From: Conus ventricosus
Lineage: Eukaryota; Mollusca; Gastropoda; Neogastropoda; Conidae
Length of the DNA: 64,000 nucleotides
Direction of reading: 5' to 3'
Assembly: GCA_018398815.1 (NCBI GenBank)
Contig: CM031607.1
Location: forward strand, 92,656,491 to 92,720,490
Below are positions 46,188 through 57,125 of this stretch, piece by piece. The translations under genes were made by a program, and so were the position numbers. A model generated the notes under the pieces. The model was not told where the DNA came from. It did not search any database and saw only the letters and a program-made list of their open reading frames with translations. How positions within the stretch are numbered: the stretch's first letter is position 1; every line of letters starts with the position of its first letter.

Positions 46188-47779
46188 GACCCCTTGTTAT
46201 TTATCGCACAAATAAAGAATTAAAAAAATACCAATGCTTTTTTATTTATTGCTTGATGTTTTATAATACCTTGAAGAGATACATAATATAACATGGTGAG
46301 TTTGGGTGTCTGCCTTCCATTTGAAAATGCCCAAGTTGTACGCTTTTCTTTGATAAATTTTCCCGTTCAAGATGGCGGACGAGTGATGCGGTTGGTGTCG
46401 AAGCCTGGATACATATCTAAATTGCATACCATCACAACAATATGAATAAAGGATGCAAAAAAATCAACGGCGAACATGTTAAAATCACAAACCGGTTCTA
46501 TTTCTGATTGTTTTCGATGCTGTCAAGCGGTAAAAATCCGTTTGACAGTCGTTACGCTGTTTGTCAAATCGTGTCGGTCAGCAAAACTCTCGATCGTTCA
46601 CATCAGGTTGGGTTCGGTTCCGTGTTCATTTAACTCGGCATGTCGGACAACACTAACCGAATGGAGAAAGGTTATTTCCGAACCAAATTCGATTCATTTG
46701 GCAGCAAACGAGCGCGAAATCCATACGGTAATAAGCAGTATGTCAGAAAATAACGACCGTATTTTTTCTCGCAATTCTACTAACAACGAACTTCCAGATC
46801 CCATGCCGTGCTTTAAATAGCACCCAAGGCAAAAGGTTTCAAATCGAGGCTGGAGCTTTCGTCAAGAATGGCGCTTCGAAGCAGAGAAGGTGTGGAAATG
46901 TTGTTTTTTCCACAATCGTTACGACCGTCAGAAATCGTAATGACTGTCAAATGCATAACGACCGTCACAAGAAAATGATCGAACATTGGTTTCAGCTGTT
47001 TCTCTCAAATGTGTTTCTGTAAATGATTAAAATTCTAAGTGACCCAAAAGTAGAGTGGGGCAATTTAACGGGATTTCCCTCAACTTTCGGGCGATGTTTT
47101 GTGCGTGACGCATGATTAGGACATCGTTTTAGCGATGTCCGAATAACGACCGACTGATATTAAGTTAATCAATGTATCAATTATACGTAAAACTGGGGCA
47201 GAAAACAGCTTGGAATTTCTATTTTGCTTTTTCTTTAAATACATGACAGAACTAAAGTTCAGATCATAGGATTAGTGGGAAATCTGGCGATTATTTGACA
47301 GTTGTTACTCTCATAGTTGAAGACATTATCACTCAGTAATGTCTGTCGTAACGACCATCAGTATCTCTTGTGATTAATAAATGGCCCAGTTATTTTCATT
47401 GTAATACATATTTATTTTGAAGAATTGAAAGTGCACATTTTTGGCTATTTCCATAATGCTTTTTGATAAAATGTGGAGGAGTAGAGACCAGCAACCAGAT
47501 TCCACCAGCCCCCTTCCTCCCAGTCCCTCCATGTATCCCCTCCCCCAGCCTCCCCCCCCCCCCCTCACCCCCTCTCCCTTCCTTTTTTTTTTTCCTGGGC
47601 CCTTTTTTCAACTAAACTGGATTCAGTTAGGTTTTTTTCCCCCTCTCTTTCCAGTCTAAATTTACTAAACAAGCAGTTTTGTTTGGTTTTTTCAAATCCC
47701 AAGCCTTTAATTAACGTTAGACTAAAGGATGATGATAAACTCCCTGAAATGCAAAACATCAAAGTAAACAAAGCAGGAG
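46188..47779. repeat. Left subterminal motif region
   Basis: Copies of the TTGACAGTCGTTACG / CGTTACGACCGTCAGA motif lie at about 46541, 46917, 46935, 46953, 47137, 47294 and 47341, in both orientations. No gene is supported. The 46476-46820 frame has no recognised domain. A C-then-T homopolymer lies at 47548-47595. Confidence 0.6.
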
Positions 47780-49520
47780 TTACTGACCAACATCAATAAA
47801 AACAAAGCTACTGGTCCTGATGGCGTTCCTGGCAAGCTTTTAAAAATATATGTGCCAATGAATTGAGTGAGGTATACCAACCACTTTACCAAGCTTCACT
47901 GGACCAGGGAGAAATACCTGATGAGTGGCGAGATGCCAGCATTGTTCCGTTATTCAAAAAGGGTGACAAAACAAAAGCAGAGAACTATAGACCTGTGATC
48001 TCTTACATCCATATCAGCAAAACTACTTGAACACATAATATATAGTAGCATAATGGACCATCTTGACAAATATGACTTCTTAAATAACGCCCAGCATGGT
48101 TTTAGACAGCAAAGGAGTTGTGAGACTCAATTTATAACAACTCTCAATGATTTTAATAACTGTCTTAACAACAGACAGCAAATAGATGCAATTTTATTAG
48201 ACTTTTCTAAAGCCTTTGATAAGGTTGACCATGAGGGCCTGCTGCTTAAATTAGAACACATCGGCATTGGCGTTTCTTTGCTGAAATGGGCTAGATCATT
48301 TCTCGTTGGGAGAACGCAGAAAAGTTGTTGTGGAAGGGTCGTCATCCCATGCATTGTAAAACCAGTCTTGTCAGGTGTACCACAGGGAACTGTTTTGGGG
48401 CCCTTGTTTTTCTTAATTTATATAAATGACATAAGTAGAAATCTCTCTCCTGGAACTACTATAAGGCTTTTTGCAGATGACAGCTTAGTATATGGAACAA
48501 TCAGAAGCAAGAATGATACACGCATTCTACAAGATCTAAACGCTTTACAAGAGTGGGAAAGAACTTGGAAAATGGAATTTCATCCCAAAAGTGCCAAGTG
48601 TTGCGTATATGTAACAAACACTCACCAACTAGATCAGAATATTCTATTCATAATACTATTCTTAAAGAAACCAATGCTGCAAAATATTTAGGTGTGATTA
48701 TAGATAGTCGTCTCAAATGGAAAGAACATTACAATTTAGTATGTAAGAAAGCAAATAACATCTTAGCTTTCTTATACAGGAATATCAATGAGTGCCCCCA
48801 AAAGGTTAAAGACCACTGCTACAAAACATTGGTTAGACCAGTTACTGGAATATGGTTGCTCAGTTTGGGATCCTTACCATCTAAAGGACATTGATAACCT
48901 CGAAAAGATTCAGAAGAGAGCAGCACGGTTTGTAACAGGGAACACATCAGAGAAAAGGGGAATACTAGAAAGAACATGAGGAAATTAGAATGGAAACCCT
49001 TAGAAGAGAGAAGAGCTTTTATCAAACTTAACATCTTCAAAGGCAGAGCTAAACTAATACTTATTCCAATGGAACAACTAGTATTGAATAAAAGCAGCAC
49101 CAGGAGTGGCGGTCAATGTTATACCATACCTGCATCAAATATTGACAGCCTCTTACATTCATTTTATTCTAGTTCGTACGGCTGTGGAACTCACTGCCGG
49201 GTGCCATCAAGATTGCCACAAATGCAGTCTCATTAAAAAAAAAAAAAAAAATTGATACGACAGTTTTGAGATCTGCATATTGACGATTTTCTATTTTAAC
49301 TTCCCCAGATATTTTATGGTTACCTGGGCCTGAATTTGGCCATTGCTTTTAACTTCTTGAATATCGAGTGCGACCCCTTGTTGGCAATTTGCTCCAGGGG
49401 CCAACAGTCTGAGTCGCACTATTTTATGTTATTTTATTTTACTTTTTAACATGCGCGCTGGGACCTACTCGTTTTTGAGTGAACCAGTATTTTAGGAAGA
49501 AGAAGAAGAAGTACTGGGGA
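47780..49520 (+). pseudogene. CR1/Jockey-like LINE, 5'-truncated, inside candidate transposon
   Basis: RT blocks: NINKNKATGPDGVPGKLLK near 47795, NAQHGFRQQRSCETQFITTL and LLDFSKAFDKVDHEGLLLKL (48053-48250), LSGVPQGTVLGPLFFLIYIN, and catalytic RLFADDSLVYG near 48470. The thumb block AAKYLGVIIDSRLKWKEH is in another frame (48553-48894), then RAARFVTGN near 48930. It ends in a 3' UTR with AACATGCGCGCTGGGACC and a GAA repeat tail (49494-49511). The 5' end stops within the RT approach, so there is no endonuclease. Several frameshifts. Confidence 0.87.
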
Positions 49521-50760
49521 AAAATCAGCCCCCCCCCCCCCCCCCCAAGGCAATAGTAGCAAATAAATCAGCTCATTGATTATGGCTTCTTACCTGAATA
49601 AGAAGTGGTGGGGTTTTGTAAGAGGTAGGTTGGAAATCACCTGAAGCATACCAAATTGATTTTGTTCATGAACATTTTTATTTGATCACTTGTTTTTATG
49701 CAGTTAATTCCAAAAATTACCTAAAAGTATTTTTGATTATTTGTTTTGACAAAGAAGTTTGTGTTATTCTAGGTCTTCGCATCCTACTTTCTTCATCAGA
49801 GGAAAAGAAGAGAAAGTCTGGTGCAGAATATGCAAAAATCTGTTTACATCTTGTAATTATGTTGTTTAACCATAAAATGTATTTTCATATGATTTGTAAG
49901 CGCTCTGAGCTTATCTGAGAGAGCAGGTGCCCTAAATGTACACGTTATAATTGTTACTGTCAAACTGTTTCTATTCATTTTGATCATAAATAATTCTATT
50001 CCTGTCAGTACATGAGCAGTTTGTTGAGTATGTCCAACAGTGAGGCCATAACAACTGTCGGATGGATTCTATTTAAGGTGTCTACATGATCATTGTGACT
50101 TATTTAGCTTGTTTTATAGGCCTTTATTGTAAAATGTAACAATAACAATAGAACTGTACTCAAAGGAAAAGTATGTCCATTTTTTTTAATGACTGTTGTA
50201 TTTTTGCATTGTTGGGAAATACTTGGGTATGTCCAATGCAACATCATAACAACTGTCAGATAAAAATGCCATATTATGGTAACAAGGCTATTGTGGGTCC
50301 TATACTTGATATCATTACATGAAATGCACCCTCAAAAACACAGAAAATCATCAGAGGATGCAGTTACTGTCTTATTTCCAACACAGCAATAAAGAACAAA
50401 TCAGTATGTCCGACGGTTGTTATGTTGGACATACCATCTCATGTGAAACTTGATCTTAAACTGCACAGATGCCTTTTCTTTTGGAATGAAATTTAGCTGT
50501 AATATTCAGTCTTATTTCCACTGAAACAATTATGCTGTATAACAGACATTTAAATAGGAATATTGATAAAATTGAATGTCCAGCATAAACAACCGTCAGA
50601 TGCTTGTTATGATGCCTTATCACATTACTAGCAGAACATCGGTGCATGAGTTATCTTTGTATGTATGTTTTTATGACCCTTAAACATAAGTCTTCCTTTG
50701 GACAAAATTGCTGTTAAATAAAAACTATTTTGAAAAAATCCACTTTTTTGTTGGCTTTTT
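49521..50760. repeat. Right subterminal motif region
   Basis: A C homopolymer (49530-49546), then AT-rich DNA with the motif copies CATAACAACTGTCGGAT (50046), CATAACAACTGTCAGAT (50244), GTCCGACGGTTGTTATG (50408) and AACAACCGTCAGATGC (50587). The copy at 50404-50434 sits in a hairpin with arms GTATGTCC and GGACATAC. No gene is supported. Confidence 0.6.
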
Positions 50761-50781
50761 TGGACGACCTTTTGTCACTTG

Positions 50782-51473
50782 CTCATATGAATTCTAAAGA
50801 GGATTTTATTTCTCAAAAAACATTAATGACAATCACTTTAAAAAGACTAAGCATTATCAACCCCAACCAACAAGAAGATAGAGATAAACAAAAGAAACAG
50901 AAATTCAAGGATATGGGGAGAAAGAAAAACACAATCGGTAATCAATAACAATTAATCAGCAACAAGTATAAATCAAGCAATGACCTGAGAGTAATAACGA
51001 ATATAGTCAATGCATTGTTGTTGTTTTTTTTCACACACTAGGTATTCAAAATAAAACAACTAATAACTTTTTTTCAAAACTGGTTCAGGGCAGCCACTCA
51101 CACACTCACTCATTCAAGACAAAAGAACCCTAAGAATGCTGAAGAAGCAACACAATCCCCAAGTAAAGACAGACAGAGAAATAATCATAGAGATAACTGA
51201 AGATAATAAAAATAAAACCCACAAAGGATGGAAGAACTAGGAACTAGGCCCTCGTATCTCCAGAAACTATACAGAAGGAGATACCCCCTTACGCTGGAGA
51301 TGGTAAAGAAAGTAGACACAATCATTCAACAAAACAATACAACACAATTCAATTGTTCAAAAGGAAAGTCTGTAAACGTGACCTATCCTTTTTAATTGGG
51401 GCAATTATAAGGCACAAAAACAAATACTACCACTAAGGTAATTTTGAATTCAGTAGCAAAAGAAATTTAACTA
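50782..51473 (-). other. Element B 5' untranslated region
   Basis: AT-rich leader between the 5' LTR and the candidate transposon. The short frame at 50730-50948 (lysine-rich) crosses the right inverted repeat and is not treated as a gene. Confidence 0.5.
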
Positions 51474-51486
51474 CAGGGTCACCATA
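51474..51486 (-). promoter_or_regulatory. Element B primer-binding region
   Basis: On the minus strand the LTR end ...CCGTAACA is followed after two bases by TGGTGACCCTGTAG. A TGG start complementary to a tRNA CCA end is expected here. The tRNA species is not determined. Confidence 0.5.
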
Positions 51487-52940
51487 TGTTACGGATGGTG
51501 TGCGGTGCGTGTTTTGTTGTCTGGCTCTCGCTCTCAAAAGTTTGGATGCGTGTACAATGTCCCCATACAATGTCCACCATACGAACATGGATAGCCAGGC
51601 CGGAATAGCTCAGTTGGTAGAGCGCCTGACTCGTAATCTTGGTGATCCTGGGGTTGCGGGTTCGAACCTCCGCCGGGGCGTTTCGGTACAGGGGGATTTT
51701 TCCCTCGGAGTTAACATTGGTTCTGACTCCATTTCCCTTACAGTCCTTCGAATGAGACTAAAAACCGAGGTTCCGTGTGTAAACGCATGCATAACATCTT
51801 GAACACACGTAACATCCCATCACCAACTTTCGGAAGAGTAGGCCAGTTTGGCCGTTGGTATGGATGACACGTTACACACAGCATGCACCCTGCGTGAGAA
51901 ATGGAAAGAATGAAGGAAGTAAGGAAAATGAGTGATCGATATTGAACGATACTGACTGGATGACACGGGAAACGACTGAATGAAGCGCCAGCTGGCAGCT
52001 CTTCAGTCGGCACTGCCCAGGTAGGCAGCCCGTTGTGTAGACGAGTGTTGATTGTAAAGCGCTTAGAGCTTGGCCTCTAGCCGAGAATAGGCGCTATACA
52101 AGTATTCATTATTATTATTATTATTAGATTTTCTTTTTTTCATATGCTGCCTGAACCACCAATGTGAATTGTTACAAAATCAACGCATGCCACTACATAG
52201 CATACAGATCAATTCACGTCAATTAAGACATCAATACATAAGACACTTCAATCATCAGATAGCGTATCATATTACATATCTTGATATAACTCACAGATCT
52301 CGCCGGCGCCGTCCACAGTGTCTCATGTTACACAGTCAACACACTCAGTTCCACAGTACCCAAGCCACAGTTTACAGCACTAAAAGAAGACAAAGAAGAT
52401 AACCAAGGTCCTCACACGGTAAGCACAGCCGTTCACAAACACAATCGATGACACAGTAAACCATAGCATAAGAACCGCAGATTCACAAGACACAGTAAAC
52501 CATATAAGAACTGCAGATTCACAAGGCACAGCAATCCATGGAAGAAGAACCGCAGATTCACAAAGCACAGTAATCCACCGACACATATGTGGCGGTACAA
52601 ATTAGAGCACATAATATTCTTGCAGGAGTTTTTAAGTCACTCTCGGCGACACAGCATTCACAACATTTTTTATAACAAATAAATTTCCTGGTACATATTC
52701 CGCTGGTACCGTCATCAGAAGTATCGCATGTACACAATGAACTTCGACGCACTACTGACTTGAAAGTCAGCCTCTCCACATAATATCACTACGGAGAAAA
52801 CGACGATTAAAACAAAATAAAGTAGGCTGGACACCAAAGCCTCGGCCGTTAGTTCTTGCTCTCTTCTCTCGTCAAATATTATTATTTTCGTCATGTTCCT
52901 ATGTCATTTCAAATTGACGTCATAATTTACGTTGACGTCA
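51487..52940 (-). repeat. Element B 5' LTR carrying a SINE
   Basis: Same start (TGTTACGGATGGTGTGCGGTG) and end (CGTTGACGTCA) as 38070-39286. It differs by a 528-bp SINE, a deletion of the part corresponding to about 38770-38925, and fewer tandem units. Confidence 0.9.
51599..52126 (+). mobile_element. tRNA-derived SINE, copy 1
   Basis: The head reads GCCGGAATAGCTCAGTTGG (A box) and GGTTCGAACC (B box, 51658-51667). The anticodon-loop position shows CTCGTAA, so the head resembles a tRNA-Thr with CGT anticodon. The body is unrelated to tRNA. The tail has TTGTAAAGCGCTTAGAG, GGCGCTATACAAG and (ATT)n. It lies within the element B 5' LTR and is absent from the 3' LTR. Confidence 0.9.
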
Positions 52941-53156
52941 ATTACCATCTTCATCAACTTCCCACTTAAAAGTAGACATGACCTGTACTTCTTGCTTTGT
53001 TCCCATAGCATACAGAAGTGAGTCTCTTTGAACTTCACCATCGTCTTTATACAGTTTTGTAGCTCGGCGAAAAACGTTGAAACTCTTCGCTCCATTCTTC
53101 CCAATCCGCTGCACGGAAGGAGAAACGTTGCGGGGGATCGTACCGATACGTCACCA
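52941..53156 (-). pseudogene. Element A gag, 5' part
   Basis: Starts MVTYRYDPPQRFSFRAADWE, the usual opening of K02A2.6-like gag, followed by EWSEEFQRF. A frameshift near 53050 precedes the part that reaches the element B junction. At the junction the frame continues in phase into 38069. This start is preferred because the PPQRFSF motif follows directly. Confidence 0.82.
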
Positions 53157-53201
53157 TTTCTTCTCCCGACTTACGATGCACAGATAATAACAAGATGCAA
53201 A

Positions 53202-53722
53202 GCCGGTATAGCTCAGTGGTAGAGCGCCTGACTCGTAATCTTGGTGATCCTGGGGTTGCGGGTTCGAACCTCCGCCGGGGCGTTTCGGTACAGGGGGATT
53301 TTTCCCTCGGAGTTAACATTGGTTCTGACTCCATTTCCCTTACAGTCCTTCGAATGAGACTATAAACCGAGGTTCCGTGTGTGAACGCACGCATAACATC
53401 TTGCACACACGTAAAATCCCATCACCAACTTTCGGAAGAGAAGGCCAGTTTGGCCGTTGGTATGGATGACACGTTACACACAGCATGCACCCTGCGTGAG
53501 AAATGGAAAGAAGGAAGTAAGGAAAATGAGTGATCGATATTGAACGATACTGACTGGATGACACGGGAAACGACTGAATGAAGCGCCAGCTGGCAGCTCT
53601 TCAGTCGCCACTACCCAGGTAGGCAGCCCGTTGTGTAAACGAGTGTTGATTGTAAAGCGCTTAGAGCTTGGCCTCTAGCCGAGAATAGGCGCTATATAAG
53701 TATTCATTATTATTATTATTAT
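53202..53722 (+). mobile_element. tRNA-derived SINE, copy 2
   Basis: Near-identical to copy 1 through head, body and tail. The A box GCTCAGTGGTAGAG lacks one T. The B box GGTTCGAACC is at 53261-53270 and the (ATT)n tail ends at 53722. It is inserted just upstream of the element A gag start. The high similarity of the two copies suggests recent activity of the family. Confidence 0.9.
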
Positions 53723-53728
53723 ATAAAC

Positions 53729-56126
53729 GTACTCCCAGTTTATCCTGACTACACGTGAGATATTCCATAAAGAGGAAAAACCGTCTTGGGATGGTTGTAA
53801 CCGTTAGAAATGGCTATTCTGGTGAACATCGGGCATCATCTGTGACCTATAATGAACATACAAATTTTCAGAAAGATCGGCCAAGAACTTTCTGAGATTT
53901 TCCCATAAAGACGAAAACCATTATGGGCCGTTAGTAACGACTATAACGGTAAATTTAAACATCGGGCATCATCCATGACCCAAATTGAACGTACCTACCA
54001 ATTTTCAGAAAGATCGGCAACGCACTTTCTGAGATATTCCATAAAAAAGAAAAACCGTTATGGGTCGTTATAGCCGTTAGTAACGGCTATAACGGTAAAC
54101 TAAAACATCGGGCATCATCAGTGACCCATAATCAACATACCTACAATGTTTTTTAGAAAGATCGGCCAAGTACTTTCTGAGACACTCCATAAAAAAGAAA
54201 ACCCGTTATGTGCCATTATAGCTGTTAGTAACGGCTACAACGGTAAACTTAAACGTCGGGCATCATCCGTCGCCCATAATGAACATACTTACATGTTTTC
54301 AGAAAGATCGGCCAAGTACTTTCTGAGATATTCCCTACAGAAGAAAAACCGTTATGGGCAGTTATAGCCATTAGTAACGGCTATAACGGTAAACTAAAAC
54401 ATCAGGTATCATCCGTGACCCATAATGAACACACCTACAAATTTTCAGAAAGATCGACAAAGTGCTTTCTGAGATATTCCATAAAGAAGAAAAACCGTTA
54501 TGGGCCGCTATAGCCACTGGTAACGGCTATAACGGTAAACTAAACATCGGGCATCATCCGTAACCCATAGTGAACATGCCTACTGATTTTTACAAAGATC
54601 GGCCATGTACTTTCTGAGATATTCCATAAAGAAGAAAAACCGTTACAGGTCGTTACAGCCGTTAGTAACGGATATAACGGTAAACTACAACCTCGGGCAT
54701 CATCCGTGACCCATAATGAACATACCTGCTAATTTTCACAAAGATCGGCCAAGTATTTTCTGAGATATTCCATGAAGAAGAAGAACAGTTGCAGGCCGTT
54801 ACAGCCGTTAGTAACAGCCATAACGGTAAAACTAAAACATCAGCATTATTTGTGACCTATAATAAACATACCTACAATTCATTTTTAGAAAGATCGGCCA
54901 AGTACTTTCTGAGATATGCCATAAAGAAGAAAAACCGTTACAGGCGTTGCAGCCGTTAGTAACGGTTATAACGGAGTAAACTAAAACACCGCGCATCATC
55001 GATGACCCATAATGAACATACCTGCTAATTTTCACAAAGATCGGCCAAGTACTTACTGATATACTCCATAAAGAATAAAAACCGTTACAGGCCGTTACAG
55101 CCGTTAGTAACGGCTATAACGGTAAACTAAAACATCCGACATTATTTGTGACCTACAATGAACACACATACAAATTTTCAGAAAGATGGGCCAAGTACTT
55201 TCTGAGATATTCTATAAAGAAGAAAAACCGTTACAGGTTAGTCGTTAGTAACGGCTATAACGGGGTAAACTAAAACATCGGGCATCATCCGTGACCCATA
55301 GTGAGCATACCTGCTGATATTCACAAAGATCGGCCAAGTACTTTTTGAGATATTCCATACAGAAGGAAAACCGTTACAGGCCGTTAGAGCCATTAGTGAC
55401 GGATATAACGGTAAACTAAAACATCGGGCATTACTCCTGACCCATAATGAACATACCTACAAATTTTCAGAAAGATCGGCCAAGTACTTTCTGAGATATT
55501 CCATAAAGAAGAAAAACCGTTAAGGTCGTTACAGCCATTAGTGACGGATATAACGGTGAACTAAAACATCGGGCATTATTCCTGACCCATAATGAACATA
55601 CCTGCTAATTTTCACAAAGATCGGCCAAGTACTTTCTGAGATATTCCATGAAGAAGGAAAACCATTACAGGCCGTTACAGCCGTTAGTAACGGCTATAAC
55701 GGTAATCTAAAACGTCGGGCATTATTCGAGACCCATAATAAACATACCTACAAATTTTTACAAAGATCGGCGAAGTACTTTCCGAGATATTCATAAAGAA
55801 GAAAAACCGTTATAGACTGTTACAGCCGTTAGTAACGACTATAACGCGATAAACTAAAACATCGGGCATTATCCGTGACCCATAATGAACATACCTGCTA
55901 ATGTTCATAAAGATTGGCCAAGTACTTTCTGAGATATTCCATGAAGAATAAAAAGCATTACAGGCCGTTACAGCCGTTAGTAACGGCTATCGCGGTAGAC
56001 TAAAACATCGGGCATCATCCGTGACCCATAATGAACATACCTACAAATTTTCAGAAAGATCGGCCCAGTAGTTTCGTCTGGAGCGAGTGGAACACATTTT
56101 GACCATGGACGGACACACACACACCA

Positions 56127-56170
<44 letters not shown>

Positions 56171-56224
56171 CATTTCTTCGTTCCCATTCTAAAGTACTCC
56201 CTGTTCTATTAGAACTGGGAGTAC
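53729..56224. repeat. 146-bp satellite array framed by inverted ends
   Basis: About 16 tandem units of roughly 146 bp. Each has CCGTTAGTAACGGCTATAACGG, AACATCGGGCATCATCCGTGACCC-like and GAAAGATCGGCCAAGTACTT-like blocks. The array is framed by GTACTCCCAGTT (53729-53740) and AACTGGGAGTAC (56213-56224). The right end forms a hairpin with GTACTCCCTGTTCT (56194-56207). A short AC microsatellite (56103-56168) sits inside the right flank. The form recalls mollusc pearl/Helentron-like elements with tandem cores, but that assignment is inference. Confidence 0.8.
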
Positions 56225-56326
56225 AAAAACGATGCTCGAACTGATCAGCAAGCAAAGTCAGTCAATCAAACTCAAGTCGACACTTACACTAGTTACAGGC
56301 GTTAAAATCCCACTTCTCACAATTCA

Positions 56327-56458
56327 GGTTGCCGGGCGTGTATGCGCTTCTGGACAACTATCGTTAAGCCGGACACTCCTTTCGTCTTGATGAGAACGTT
56401 ACTCGTCGCTCCTAGATGCACTGGGGACAACTCCTGTTCCCAAGTTGTTTCCCTTGAC
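56327..56458 (-). repeat. Element A 5' LTR part
   Basis: On the minus strand it opens TGTCAAGGGAAACAACTTGG at 56458 and matches 34018-34144 with an extra segment of about 26 bp. Downstream to about 56225 is probably the rest of the LTR and leader. No clear primer-binding site was found. Confidence 0.7.
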
Positions 56459-56477
56459 ATCGCGCGCGCGCGCGCGC

Positions 56478-56537
<60 letters not shown>
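56459..56537. repeat. (CG)n/(GT)n microsatellite
   Basis: CG run then GT run directly outside the element A LTR start. Confidence 0.96.
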
Positions 56538-56539
<2 letters not shown>

Positions 56540-56760
56540 TGTCAGATCACAGAAACACATGCAGCCCCATCTCCACATAACGCAGAAAAAACACCCCTCC
56601 CCACCCCACCCCCTCACACACACGCACCTTTCCAACCACCCCCTTCCTCCCGACGGATGGTAAAACGACACGATACAATGTTGTAAGCAGAAAGGCAACA
56701 GCCCTATCTGAAGGGTGAGTTTTTGAAGTACATAAAATGTACAAAATGTACGTATTGAAA

Positions 56761-56967
56761 TCATTGATATCTACTAGTTGAGAAAAAAAAGCTTGATGAC
56801 AACATTGTACATGAGTGACCTAAATAACACAGAGAAGATAATTTCAATCTTAGATCTTTAAGCTCTAGACAATGAAAAAAATGGACTTCATCTTCTGTCG
56901 CATCCGCACATTTGATCTTTACATTCATTACGCGTATGTCTCTCAAGTGGACAGCGATGCCAGACAC
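56761..56967 (-). pseudogene. Possible LINE C-terminal fragment
   Basis: The stretch KCADATEDEVHFFHCLELKD resembles the CCHC-like C-terminal patch of LINE ORF2 proteins (compare CNEVEDEIHFLDKC at 24300). No RT is found upstream on the minus strand within 57350. Short and uncertain. Confidence 0.4.
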
Positions 56968-57125
56968 TCCAAGTGTAAACTTTGTTGAAACATTTCTAAC
57001 AAAACAACATAATTATTATCACAGAAAGACATGATTCTGTCAGACACTTCAAATCTTATCTTTGTTAAAGCATTTCTAACAAAACTGCACATTGTGACTA
57101 AAAACATGATTCTGTCAATGGTCCG
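56955..57125. repeat. Two-copy tandem duplication, about 80 bp
   Basis: CAGACACT(C/T)CAA, CTTTGTT(G/A)AA, CATTTCTAACAAAAC and ATGATTCTGTCA occur twice in the same order. The two copies have diverged. Confidence 0.75.

Larger units (their letters stand above)
46168..50777. mobile_element. Candidate non-autonomous DNA transposon, 4.6 kb
   Basis: The left end TGACAAAAGGTGATCGTCCA (46168-46187) is matched in reverse at the right end (TGGACGACCTTTTGTCA, 50761-50777) apart from a 3-base gap. Both ends are flanked outward by CTTG (46164-46167 and 50778-50781). Removing it joins the element B 5' region. Both halves carry many copies of a CATAACGACYGTCRGA-like motif, although a LINE separates them. 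No transposase is recognisable. The superfamily is unknown. Confidence 0.55.
38070..52940 (-). mobile_element. Ty3/gypsy element B, Gmr1-like order, nested in A
   Basis: A 14.9-kb span bounded by LTRs that start TGTTACGG on the plus strand and end ACGTCA. The flanking 5-mers are GTTAC (38065-38069) and ATTAC (52941-52945), a target duplication with one substitution. Minus-strand order: LTR, primer-binding region, gag, CCHC knuckle, protease, integrase, RT, RNase H, purine tract, LTR. Integrase upstream of RT with a gypsy-type RT is the Gmr1-like arrangement. Four separate later insertions inflate its length. Confidence 0.88.
34018..56458 (-). mobile_element. Ty3/gypsy element A with nested insertions
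   Basis: Minus-strand LTR retrotransposon. LTR-like ends lie at 34018-34144 and 56327-56458. Gag begins at 53156 and is split by element B, then runs into zinc knuckles, protease, RT, RNase H and integrase down to 34353. This is the ordinary Ty3/gypsy pol order. The protein style (CCHC variants, DTGAD protease, IIRRNRKHL integrase tail) resembles the K02A2.6-like group common in marine invertebrates. With nested inserts removed the internal part is about 4 kb of coding sequence plus a 5' region. Stops and frameshifts make it inactive. Confidence 0.82.

Noticed and set aside
46476..46820. 114-codon plus-strand frame
   Set aside because: No recognised domain, lies across arrayed motif copies, and composition is ordinary.
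50730..50948. 72-codon lysine-rich frame
   Set aside because: It crosses the right inverted end of the candidate transposon and its flank, and AT-rich DNA readily gives such frames.
51599..51670. tRNA-Thr gene
   Set aside because: The head has A and B boxes but continues into a SINE body with an ATT tail, exists in two copies, and its anticodon arm is imperfect. SINE is the better reading, also for 53202.
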